Source: Brucella anthropi ATCC 49188 (GTDB taxonomy: Bacteria > Pseudomonadota > Alphaproteobacteria > Rhizobiales > Rhizobiaceae). From it: a stretch of 64,000 nt of DNA. The notes beneath the pieces were generated by a model. It did not search any database. It had not been told where the DNA came from and was given only the letters and a program-made list of their open reading frames with translations. The translations under genes were made by a program, and so were the position numbers. Location of the stretch: assembly GCF_000017405.1 (NCBI RefSeq), contig NC_009668.1, positions 832,001 to 896,000 on the forward strand. The letters are read 5' to 3'. Below, piece by piece: positions 38,827-46,753 of this stretch. Numbering within the stretch: position 1 is the stretch's first letter; each line of letters starts with the position of its first letter.

Positions 38827-40296
38827 TTGGATGCCGTCTCACCGACGATCTTCTTCATAGATGGCAGCAGAAATACCGGATTGCAGTCCCAAATCCGGGA
38901 AACAACGGTATCAGCCATTCTTTCAGGCGCGGTTTTGCCCGGTGCCAGCATGCCCTCCACGCGGCGGCTGGCGGATTATCTGAAAGTCTCGCGCCTCACG
39001 GTAACGCTGGCCTATCAGGAGCTTGTGTCCCAAGGTTATCTGGAAGTGCGTTCCCGCAGTGCCTATCACGTGGCTGCAGCGCCGCCCATCAGCCGTCCAG
39101 ACAAGGATTTTTTGCAAACACCTGACACCGCCGTAGATTGGTCATCCAAGTTGCGTCTCGGCTTCAACATTGCCAAGACCATTCGCAAGCCTCTGGATTG
39201 GCGGAAGTATCGCTACCCCTTTCTCTATGGCCAGATGGATCAGACCTTGTTTGATCTCGCCGCATGGCGCGATTGCGCACGGCGCGCGCTGGCCAGAGAA
39301 GACTTTATCCTTATGGCGGGTGATTTCGCCGCTGCCGATGATGTGGAACTTGTCAATTATATCCGTTCGCGCACGCTGCCTAGCCGCGGAATACACGCGG
39401 AGCCAGACGAGATACTTGTTACCGTTGGCGCGCAGAACGCGCTTTGGATCATCAGTCATCTGCTTTTGACACGGCGCTCGCATGTCGTATGCGAAAATCC
39501 CGGACATCCCGATATTAGTGCCACACTCCATCTGACAGGGGCCAATGTAACAGCGCTTGACGTCGATGAAGGCGGCTTGCCACCCGAGTTGCTGCCAGAT
39601 GAGATCGACGCGGTCTTCGTCACGCCGAGCCACCAGTCACCCACGGCCGCCACTATGCCGCGCGCGCGGCGTATAGCACTTCTAGAGGCTGCAGCCGAGC
39701 GCGATTTCGTCATTGTCGAAGATGATTATGAATTCGAGATGAGCTTTTTGCAGCCGCCGACGCCGGCGTTAAAGTCGCTCGACCAGTATGGCCGCGTTCT
39801 CTATGTGGGCAGTTTTTCAAAGTCGCTGTTTCCGGGGCTTCGGCTTGGATATCTTGTCGCGCCAGCGCCTGTCATCCGCGAGGCGAGGGCACTGCGCGCG
39901 CTCATGCTTCGTCATCCGCCCGGACATTTGCAGCGAACAGCCGCCTATTTTCTGGCTCTTGGTCACTATGATGCGGTTATTCATCGTATGCGGATTGAAT
40001 ATCACAAGCGCCATATTGTCATGATCGAGGCCCTTAATCGCGAAGGATTGAAAATCGCTGGTAAATCGGCCTTTGGCGGCACGGCATTCTGGATCGAAGG
40101 ACCGGAGGGCATGGATGCCGACAAGCTCGCACGTGATCTGCGCGAGGATGGCGTGCTGATCGAGTCGGGGTCCCCTTTCTTCTGGAGCGATGACAGGCCA
40201 TGCCGCTATTTTCGCATCGCTTATTCTTCCATTCCGATTAATCGGATTGCGGAAGGCATCGAGCTTCTGGCCAAAAGAATGCGGCAAATCTCGTAG
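38827..40296 (+). CDS. tauR: MocR-type taurine regulator TauR
   Basis: A 489-residue regulator with an N-terminal GntR helix-turn-helix (LQSQIRETTVSAILSGAVLPGASMPSTRRLADYLKVSRLTVTLAYQELVSQGYLEV) and a C-terminal aminotransferase-like domain (VTPSHQSPTAATMPRARR, IVEDDYEFEM, SFSKSLFPGLRLGYLV with the PLP Lys). TauR binds PLP and, with taurine, activates taurine genes. Only a TTG at 38827 gives a start after the in-frame stop at 38812-38814, and GGAG/AGGG stands just upstream, so this is a TTG start. It is divergent from tauABC. It is paralogous to the MocR gene near 24 kb. Confidence 0.92.
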   Translation: MDAVSPTIFFIDGSRNTGLQSQIRETTVSAILSGAVLPGASMPSTRRLADYLKVSRLTVTLAYQELVSQGYLEVRSRSAYHVAAAPPISRPDKDFLQTPDTAVDWSSKLRLGFNIAKTIRKPLDWRKYRYPFLYGQMDQTLFDLAAWRDCARRALAREDFILMAGDFAAADDVELVNYIRSRTLPSRGIHAEPDEILVTVGAQNALWIISHLLLTRRSHVVCENPGHPDISATLHLTGANVTALDVDEGGLPPELLPDEIDAVFVTPSHQSPTAATMPRARRIALLEAAAERDFVIVEDDYEFEMSFLQPPTPALKSLDQYGRVLYVGSFSKSLFPGLRLGYLVAPAPVIREARALRALMLRHPPGHLQRTAAYFLALGHYDAVIHRMRIEYHKRHIVMIEALNREGLKIAGKSAFGGTAFWIEGPEGMDADKLARDLREDGVLIESGSPFFWSDDRPCRYFRIAYSSIPINRIAEGIELLAKRMRQIS

Positions 40297-40469
40297 TTTT
40301 GGAACGCTTGGGTTCAGGCTGCGTTCATGTGGATTACGATAACGGATTTGTGAAGTTGCCGGAATTTGTCCCAATTCGATGGATATCGCTGGCGGTTCTA
40401 CGGCGTCTTTGCCCGCGATTCTGTGGGTGAGACGCATATCAATTCTGCCTTCCAGAAGGAGAAGGATTT

Positions 40470-42698
40470 ATGTCTATTCGTTCGAAGCTTCTTGCCACTG
40501 TTGCCGTGCCGGTTCTGTCGGCCTCCATTCTAGCGCAACCCGTACTGGCGGATTCATTGACGGCTCCAATCCTGCTGGCACAGGAGAACGGAGACCAGCC
40601 ATCCGACGAGCAGTTGCAGCAGCAACAGCGCGAGGCTGAAGAACAGCAAAAGGCAGCGGAAGAAGAAGCGCGTCGGGCTGAGGAACAACAGCGCGCTGCC
40701 GAGGAAGAAAATCGTCGTCAGGCCGAAGAGCAGCAGAAGGCTGCTCAAGAGGAAGCCCAGCGTCAGGCGGAAGAACAGAAGCGCGCTGCGGAGGCAGAGG
40801 CGCAACGTCAAGCTGAAGAGCAGCAAAAAGCCGCCGAGCGCGAAGCACAGAAGCAAGCCGAGGAACAGCAGAAGGCAGCCGAGCGCGAAGCGCAGAAACA
40901 GGCCGAAGAGCAGGCCAGGCAAGCTGCCGAACAGAAAAAGGCTGACGAAGAGGCACAGCGTCAGAGCGAACAGCAGCAGAAGGCCGCCGAAGAGGAAGCT
41001 CAGCGTCGCGCTGAAGAACAGAAGAAGGCTGATGAAGAGGCGGCTCGCAAGGCCAATGAGACGCAGGAACAGACCGCTCCCGCTGAAAAGCCGGTGAAGG
41101 AAGAGCCTGCACAGGAACCGCAAGCGAAACCTGAGCAGCCGGCGGCGAAAGAACCGGCCAAGCAGGCCGAGCAACCTGCCAAGGAAGCTCCGGCGCAGGA
41201 ACCGGAAAAGCCAGCCGAACAACCGGCAGACGCATCTCCGGTCTCGCCTCCTCAGAAAGAACCAGCGGAAGAATCCGCTGTTGAGCATCCCGAAGAAGCT
41301 CAACCGCAAGAACCGAAAGCAAAGGAAGAGCCACAGAATGAGGCTCAGCCTGCACAGCCGGTCGAACAGCCGCAATCAACCGAAGACCAGCAAAAACCGT
41401 CTTCGGAGCCAGCGCCAGAGATCGTCGATCAGCGTTCGACCGAGGAAAAGCAGGAGATTGCGAAAGACCCTGCGAAGACGGACGATACGGTTGTCTTGCC
41501 GGTCGAAAATGGCGCTGCCATTCTCGACAGCGACAAGGACGCCGACAATTCCGGCGGAAGCCAGTCGCGTGAAGAGCGTCGCAAGCAGCGCGAACAGCAG
41601 CGCTCCGCTGAGGAAAGTGCACCACCGCCCGCAAATGATGCGGCGGCACAGGTTGCGATTCCAGAGGAAGTGAAGGCAGCGCTGCCGCAGAAGATCGAAG
41701 CCAATCTCAAGGAAGAGGGCACCCGTATCAAGGAAGCGCCGGTTTTTGCCGTGCCGGAAACCACCAATATCATCAACAACACGGTGGTGAACAATACGGT
41801 CATCAATAATACGACGGTCAATAACGTGACCAACAATGTCACCAACGTCAAAGTGATCGAGGAGGTGGATAATCGTGTCATTCTGGACGTGGGCGACCGT
41901 ATCTTCGTTCGCGGCGATGATCGCCCAAGGTTGCGCCGTGATGCCGAGGAAACCTATTACGATGAACTGCCGCGCGGGCGCACCCGTGAAACCATTGTCC
42001 GCCCGGGTGGCAACCAGATCGTCACAGTCTATGATCGCTACGGCGATATTCTTCAGCGTTCCCGTATCGACCGGGACGGCAATGAATATCTGATGATCTA
42101 TGCGCCGGAATATGACGACAATCCGCGCGCTTCGATTATCGATGTTGGTTACGAACTGCCGCCGATGCGTCTGACCATTCCGGTAAGAGATTACATCATC
42201 GACGTCGCGGACGATCCGGATCGCGATTTCTATGACTTCCTTGCCATGCCTCCGGTAGAACGTGTGGAGCGTGTCTATACGATCGACGAGGTTCGTCATT
42301 CAGCCCGCCTGCGCGACAAGGTGCGTCGTATCGATCTGGATACAATCCACTTCGCGACGGGCAGCGCCGAGGTTTCGCTTTCGCAGGCGAAGACGCTGCG
42401 CAAGGTTGCAACCGCCATGCAGAAGGTACTGGCAAAGGATCCGGGCGAAACCTTCTTCATTGAAGGGCATACGGATGCGGTTGGATCGGACCGTTCAAAT
42501 CTGGTCCTGTCCGATAAACGTGCTGAATCAGTTGCGAGCCTTTTGACGGAAGTCTATGAAATTCCGCCAGAAAACCTTGTCACGCAAGGCTATGGCGAAC
42601 GCTTCCTGAAAATTCGCACGCAAGCAGCCGAACAGGAAAATCGTCGTGTCACGATCCGCCGCGTGACTCCGCTTGTCCGCCCGGTGGCTCAGCGCTGA
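40470..42698 (+). CDS. Large OmpA-family protein with Gln/Glu/Ala repeat region
   Basis: A 742-residue exported protein. A signal peptide ends near SILAQPVLA. Residues about 45-200 are charged helical repeats (15-residue units such as QAEEQQKAAEREAQK), probably a coiled coil. Residues 200-340 are Pro/Glu/Gln rich. Residues about 428-460 are Asn/Thr/Val runs (INNTVVNNTVINNTT). A conserved middle domain follows, and the last 110 residues are an OmpA peptidoglycan-binding domain (FATGSAEVS, FIEGHTDAVGSDRSNLVLSDKRAE, GYGE). No N-terminal beta-barrel is visible. It may span the periplasm and bind the wall. A strong terminator follows. The function beyond wall binding is unknown. Confidence 0.88.
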   Translation: MSIRSKLLATVAVPVLSASILAQPVLADSLTAPILLAQENGDQPSDEQLQQQQREAEEQQKAAEEEARRAEEQQRAAEEENRRQAEEQQKAAQEEAQRQAEEQKRAAEAEAQRQAEEQQKAAEREAQKQAEEQQKAAEREAQKQAEEQARQAAEQKKADEEAQRQSEQQQKAAEEEAQRRAEEQKKADEEAARKANETQEQTAPAEKPVKEEPAQEPQAKPEQPAAKEPAKQAEQPAKEAPAQEPEKPAEQPADASPVSPPQKEPAEESAVEHPEEAQPQEPKAKEEPQNEAQPAQPVEQPQSTEDQQKPSSEPAPEIVDQRSTEEKQEIAKDPAKTDDTVVLPVENGAAILDSDKDADNSGGSQSREERRKQREQQRSAEESAPPPANDAAAQVAIPEEVKAALPQKIEANLKEEGTRIKEAPVFAVPETTNIINNTVVNNTVINNTTVNNVTNNVTNVKVIEEVDNRVILDVGDRIFVRGDDRPRLRRDAEETYYDELPRGRTRETIVRPGGNQIVTVYDRYGDILQRSRIDRDGNEYLMIYAPEYDDNPRASIIDVGYELPPMRLTIPVRDYIIDVADDPDRDFYDFLAMPPVERVERVYTIDEVRHSARLRDKVRRIDLDTIHFATGSAEVSLSQAKTLRKVATAMQKVLAKDPGETFFIEGHTDAVGSDRSNLVLSDKRAESVASLLTEVYEIPPENLVTQGYGERFLKIRTQAAEQENRRVTIRRVTPLVRPVAQR
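40716..40895 (+). repeat. 45-bp tandem repeat in the OmpA-family gene
   Basis: Four consecutive 45-bp units encode residues 83-97, 98-112, 113-127 and 128-142, each close to [RK]QAEEQQKAAEREAQ. Degenerate copies flank them on both sides. Such arrays can gain or lose units by slippage without a frameshift. Confidence 0.85.
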
Positions 42699-42704
42699 AC
42701 AAAC

Positions 42705-42738
42705 AAACACCCGGATGCGATTTTGCATCCGGGTGTTT
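42705..42738 (+). terminator. Rho-independent terminator after the OmpA-family gene
   Basis: AAACACCCGGATGC (42705-42718) pairs perfectly with GCATCCGGGTGTTT (42725-42738), then TT. The 14-bp stem has a 6-nt loop and lies 6 bp past the stop. It also serves the opposing small gene. Confidence 0.9.
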
Positions 42739-42756
42739 TTCATGAAGTAATTTTGC

Positions 42757-43038
42757 TCAGGCAATCTTGGGCTGGATCGTCGTCACACGGTCGAGCATCT
42801 GTTCGCTCAACGGACGTGGTTTGACCGCTTCGATCTGCACCATGAGCTCGGCGATCTTCTCGGCATCCATGACGCCGCATTCATAGATCTGGATGATTTC
42901 GCGCGCCATTTCGTCTTTTTGGGGAGAAGTGATCGGACAACGAGCCATCGCTTCACACGACTTGACATAAGCCGCTTGCAGCTCCTCCAACTCAATGGGC
43001 TTGAAACGCCCGAAGTAGTAATCTCTCGAAAATGGCAT
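42757..43038 (-). CDS. Small conserved protein, paralogue 1
   Basis: A 93-residue soluble protein with no family I can name. It resembles the 74-residue product encoded 215 bp upstream: both start MPF, then share Y..G, LQxAY, two cysteines spaced eight or nine residues apart (SCEAMARCPI versus CCALLDRCST), a K..[LM]AR.II helix and a KIAE segment. It is probably all-helical. I place the start at the ATG at 43038 because that aligns the two proteins; the frame is open to 43077. Both genes lie on the minus strand after the OmpA gene. Function unknown. Confidence 0.7.
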   Translation of the reverse strand: MPFSRDYYFGRFKPIELEELQAAYVKSCEAMARCPITSPQKDEMAREIIQIYECGVMDAEKIAELMVQIEAVKPRPLSEQMLDRVTTIQPKIA

Positions 43039-43252
43039 TTTATGCATTCCGCAGTGGCGACAAACAGATAATCCCATCTAAACGCCTGAAAATTCTTGCG
43101 ACTCGCTATACTAAAACATAGCTGATTGCAAAGCATTATAATCGAGAATTATTTAGTTTATGTAAAATATTCAGTCAGTTGCGAAACCGAAAGCATTAGA
43201 GAGCTAAAATTTGCTGAGGGATCGTAAGCAGACTCTTTTTCAACCAATGCCG

Positions 43253-43477
43253 TTAAACGCGATCAAGTTCCAGTTTGGCTACTATTTCAGCGATCTTGTC
43301 CGGATTTTGTTCGCCAGATTCAAATGTTCTTATAATTGCGCGTGCAAGCGCCTCTTTGCTTTCGTGCGTCGTTGAACATCGATCAAGCAGTGCGCAGCAG
43401 CGATTATAGGCAATCTGCAGCACTTGGAGATCGTTTGGCGCATATGTTCCCTGATATTTGTTGCCGCGAAATGGCAT
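43253..43477 (-). CDS. Small conserved protein, paralogue 2
   Basis: A 74-residue soluble protein, start ATG after GGGGAGG. It reads MPFRGNKYQGTYAPNDLQVLQ at the start, with CCALLDRCST, then KEALARAIIRTFESGEQNPDKIAEIVAKLELDRV. It shares about one third of its residues in alignable order with the neighbouring 93-residue product, so the two arose by tandem duplication or form a pair. The second half resembles a short helical hairpin. I recognise no named domain. Function unknown. Confidence 0.75.
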   Translation of the reverse strand: MPFRGNKYQGTYAPNDLQVLQIAYNRCCALLDRCSTTHESKEALARAIIRTFESGEQNPDKIAEIVAKLELDRV

Positions 43478-43773
43478 GGACGCCTCCCCGTTTGATTGAT
43501 TGAACCTCTAATTCAGAGGGAAAGCAACAGATCGTTTTATGACAGCGATATCAGGCGCATCACGATAGTGTTCTTGGTGATCCGGTTCTTCCGAATATAA
43601 ATAGCGATAATCTCTGGCTACCGGTTTACGGGGTTCGAAATCTCGCCGCGAGTTTGTTGAAAGCTGGTTGAAAGTTTGCCTGCGCTAACCATTCAAAACC
43701 GATTGAGGAATCGGCTGCATATCAGGAGGGGTCTGGCATTGCCGGGCCAACAGGAGCTCTCGGAGGAGCGTAG
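43478..43773. other. Intergenic region before the NitT/TauT-type importer
   Basis: This 296-bp gap between divergent genes holds two small inverted repeats: CCTCT-AATTC-AGAGG (43505-43519) and CCGATT-GAGG-AATCGG (43699-43714). The second lies 60 bp before the importer start and could be an operator. A GGAGGAG ribosome site ends the gap. I see no gene. Confidence 0.4.
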
Positions 43774-44811
43774 ATGAAAATCTCTATCGATTCATGCCGC
43801 CATCTATTTGGCGCGGCCTTCATCGGCGGCGCAATGGTACTTGGAGCAGGCGCTGCCCATGCCGAAAAGCTGACAGTGATTGTCGGCGGTATGGAAAAGC
43901 AGATTTACCTTCCGGCAGTGCTGACGGAAAAGCTGGGTTACTTCAAGGATGAAGGCCTTGATGTCGAGCTGATCAACAGCCGCGCTGGCGTGGATGCTGA
44001 AAACGAACTTTTGGCCGGTGCGGCTCAGGCTGTGGTCGGCTTTTACGATCACACGATCGACCTGCAATCGAAGGGCAAGTTTATTCAGTCCATCGTCCAG
44101 TTCAGTCAGGCGCCGGGTGAAGTGGAACTCGTTTCCAGCAAATATGCCGACCAGATCAAGTCGCCGGGCGATTTCAAGGGGCATACGCTTGGCGTCACCG
44201 GACTGGGCTCCTCGACGGACTTCCTGACTCAATACCTTGCCATGCGTAATGGCCTCAAGCAGGGCGACTACACGCTGCTTCCTGTCGGAGCAGGCAATAC
44301 TTTCATCGCTGCCTTCAAGCAGGATGCCGTTCAGGCAGGCATGACAACGGAACCGACCGTGGCCAATATGCTGAAGAGCGGCGATGCCAAGGTGCTGGTC
44401 GACATGCGCACGCCCGACAAGACCATCGAAGCGCTTGGTGGACCTTACCCGGCTGCGTCGTTCTATGTGCAAAGCGCATGGCTCGAGACGCACAAGGAAG
44501 ACGCGCAGAAGCTTGCCAACGCTCTGGTCAAGACCATGCGCTATATCGCTTCGCACAGCGCTGAAGAAATCGCCGACCAGATGCCCAAGGATTATTACGT
44601 CGGTGACAAGGACCTTTACGTAAAGGGACTTGCCGAGGGCAAGGCGCAGTATACGCCGGACGGCCGGATGCCGAAGGATGGACCTGAAACCGTTCTCAAG
44701 GTTCTCGCAACCTTCAAGAAGCCGCTTCAGGAGAAGCAGGTCGATCTTTCGAAGACCTTCACGACCGAATTCGTGGACAAGGCCAACGCAACGCTCGACG
44801 CGGCGAAGTAA
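43774..44811 (+). CDS. NitT/TauT-type ABC transporter, binding protein
   Basis: A 345-residue periplasmic protein with a signal peptide (…GAAHA). VGGMEKQIYLPAVLTEKLGYFKDEGLDVELINSRAGVDAENELLAGAAQAVVGFYDHTIDLQSKG is typical of the NMT1/THI5-like SsuA/TauA group, which binds nitrate, sulfonates, pyrimidines or aromatic acids. The ligand cannot be read off. It heads an operon with an ATPase and a permease and has an mRNA hairpin after its stop. A two-component system lies downstream on the other strand and may sense the same compound. Confidence 0.88.
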   Translation: MKISIDSCRHLFGAAFIGGAMVLGAGAAHAEKLTVIVGGMEKQIYLPAVLTEKLGYFKDEGLDVELINSRAGVDAENELLAGAAQAVVGFYDHTIDLQSKGKFIQSIVQFSQAPGEVELVSSKYADQIKSPGDFKGHTLGVTGLGSSTDFLTQYLAMRNGLKQGDYTLLPVGAGNTFIAAFKQDAVQAGMTTEPTVANMLKSGDAKVLVDMRTPDKTIEALGGPYPAASFYVQSAWLETHKEDAQKLANALVKTMRYIASHSAEEIADQMPKDYYVGDKDLYVKGLAEGKAQYTPDGRMPKDGPETVLKVLATFKKPLQEKQVDLSKTFTTEFVDKANATLDAAK

Positions 44812-44820
44812 ACAGCCCTC

Positions 44821-44848
44821 GACTGGCGTTCAAACATGAACGTCAGTC
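44821..44848 (+). other. Intercistronic hairpin after binding-protein gene
   Basis: GACTGGCGTTC (44821-44831) pairs with GAACGTCAGTC (44838-44848), with one G-T wobble, across 6 nt. It lies 9 bp after the stop, 140 bp before the ATPase gene. It is likely to limit read-through and protect the binding-protein mRNA. Confidence 0.6.
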
Positions 44849-44989
44849 CCGCTGTCCTCCAAAGATTCAACCGCATTGCAGGCGCGCGACAGAGCATTTC
44901 CAGCAAACGTGTAAGACGGTTTTGCGCTCGGAGATCTTTGATAACGAAACTATCGCGCGCGAGCGGTGCCGCATACCCGCGAGGAACCC

Positions 44990-45829
44990 ATGCTGATGGA
45001 AGCCCCCAGAACCATTGCGCGTGAGAAAGCTGCTGCAATCGCGCTCAACAATGTAACTCGCCGTTTCGTCACCCCCGACGGCAAGATGATGACCGCATTG
45101 CGCGACTTCACCATGAATGTTGCGCAGGGCGAGTTTGCCTGTGTTGTCGGTCCGACCGGCTGCGGCAAGTCAACGACGCTTAATCTCGTAACCGGTCTCG
45201 CCAAGCCAAGTGCCGGTGAGGTCCGCCTGATGGGCAAGCCTATCGAAGGTATCAGCCCTGATATCGGCTTCGTGTTTCAGGCCGATGCGCTTTTTCCGTG
45301 GCTTAATGTCATCGACAATGTGAGTGCCGGTCCGCGTTATCGCGGTATGGGCAAGGAAGAAGCCTATGAGAAAGCGCGTAGCTGGATCACCCGTGTTGGT
45401 CTGGCCCGTTTTGAAAAGCACTATCCGCACCAGTTGTCTGGCGGCATGCGCAAGCGCGTGGCGCTGGCACAGACATTCATCAACGAACCGAAAATCCTGC
45501 TCATGGACGAACCGTTCAGTGCGCTTGACGTACAGACGCGCACGCTGATGCAGGGTGAATTGCTCGATCTCTGGCAACAATCTGGCGCGTCCGTCATCTT
45601 CGTCACGCACGATCTCGAAGAAGCGATTGCGCTGGCCGATAAAGTCTATGTGCTGACCGCCGGTCCAGCCACGGTCAAGAGCGTCTACGATATCGACATC
45701 CCACGCCCGCGCGTCATGGAAGACATCCGCTACGACAGCCAGTTTGTGGATATCGCCAAGGTCATCTGGGACGATTTGCGCGAGGAAGTGCAGATCGGCC
45801 AGAAGCGCGCGCTGGCAAACGGAAACTAA
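44990..45829 (+). CDS. NitT/TauT-type ABC transporter, ATPase
   Basis: A 279-residue ATPase with Walker A GPTGCGKST, Q-loop VFQADALFPWLNV, signature LSGGMRKRVALAQTF, Walker B ILLMDEPFSALD and H-loop VTHDLEEAI. The FPWLNV and DIPRPR features are those of SsuB/TauB-like ATPases. ATGs at 44990 and 44996 are both plausible after GAGGAA, and a GTG at 44966 is less likely. It couples to the permease encoded 14 bp downstream. Confidence 0.9.
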   Translation: MLMEAPRTIAREKAAAIALNNVTRRFVTPDGKMMTALRDFTMNVAQGEFACVVGPTGCGKSTTLNLVTGLAKPSAGEVRLMGKPIEGISPDIGFVFQADALFPWLNVIDNVSAGPRYRGMGKEEAYEKARSWITRVGLARFEKHYPHQLSGGMRKRVALAQTFINEPKILLMDEPFSALDVQTRTLMQGELLDLWQQSGASVIFVTHDLEEAIALADKVYVLTAGPATVKSVYDIDIPRPRVMEDIRYDSQFVDIAKVIWDDLREEVQIGQKRALANGN

Positions 45830-45843
45830 TCGGAGAAAATGAT

Positions 45844-46731
45844 ATGACAACACAAGCTCTCTCCGCGTCACCAAGCTTGCAGGTCAATGCAAGTGCCGAC
45901 GAACTTGCGCGCACCGAAGCGAAATTTCGTGCCGACATGCGCCGCCGCCGAGCGGTCGTTATTCTTGTACGCCTCGCCATTCTGGTCGCCGTTCTGGGCG
46001 GTTGGGAACTCGGCGCACGGACCGGCCTGATCGATCCATTCTTCTTTGCGAGCCCCTCCGGCATTGCCGACCAGATATGGATCTGGGTCACGGAAGGCAC
46101 GTCACAGGGACCGCTTTCGGAACAGATCATCGTAACGCTTGAGGAAACCGCGCTTGGTTTCCTTATCGGTGCGGTCGGCGGCGTCATTTGCGGCATCCTG
46201 CTGGGTCGCAACAAGTTCCTCGCCGATGTGTTCTCGATCTATATCAAGATCGCCAATTCCATCCCGCGCGTCGTGCTGGGTTCGATCTTCATTATTGCGC
46301 TTGGCCTCGGCATGGCATCCAAGGTGGCGCTGGCCGTCGTCATGGTTTTCTTCGTCGTGTTCGCCAATGCGTTTCAGGGCGTGCGCGAAGCCGACCGCGC
46401 GCTGATTGCCAATGCGCAGATATTGGGTGCATCGCGTTCGCAGATCACGCGCACCGTCATCGTGCCGTCGGCCATGAGCTGGATTTTGGCAAGTCTTCAC
46501 GTCAGCTTCGGCTTTGCACTCGTCGGCGCTGTCGTCGGTGAATTCCTTGGTGCAAAGAAGGGCGTCGGCCTGATGATTTCCACGGCGCAGGGCACCTTCA
46601 ATGCCAATGGCGTTTTTGCCGCCATGGTCATTCTGGCGGTTCTGGCGCTCGTCGTGGAATACATCATCACATTGGTCGAAAACCACCTGGTGAAATGGCG
46701 TCCACAGGCGCTTTCCGAACAGGGAAGCTGA
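45844..46731 (+). CDS. NitT/TauT-type ABC transporter, permease
   Basis: A 295-residue inner-membrane protein with six helices (first one AVVILVRLAILVAVLGGWELG). The EAA loop reads ANAQILGASRSQITRTVIVPSAMSWILASLHVSFGFALVGAVVGEFLGA, as in SsuC-like permeases. A charged 50-residue N-terminus precedes the first helix. It completes the three-gene importer with the upstream binding protein and ATPase. The transported compound is unknown. Confidence 0.9.
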   Translation: MTTQALSASPSLQVNASADELARTEAKFRADMRRRRAVVILVRLAILVAVLGGWELGARTGLIDPFFFASPSGIADQIWIWVTEGTSQGPLSEQIIVTLEETALGFLIGAVGGVICGILLGRNKFLADVFSIYIKIANSIPRVVLGSIFIIALGLGMASKVALAVVMVFFVVFANAFQGVREADRALIANAQILGASRSQITRTVIVPSAMSWILASLHVSFGFALVGAVVGEFLGAKKGVGLMISTAQGTFNANGVFAAMVILAVLALVVEYIITLVENHLVKWRPQALSEQGS

Positions 46732-46753
46732 TAGTCGGTCAAATGCATGAATG

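Noticed and set aside
40474..41649. Long minus-strand frame (about 391 codons), and another at 40554-41375, opposite the OmpA-family gene
   Set aside because: Both lie antisense to a repeat-rich, GC-biased gene and consist of low-complexity Leu/Arg/Phe runs. They reflect the codon bias of the true gene.
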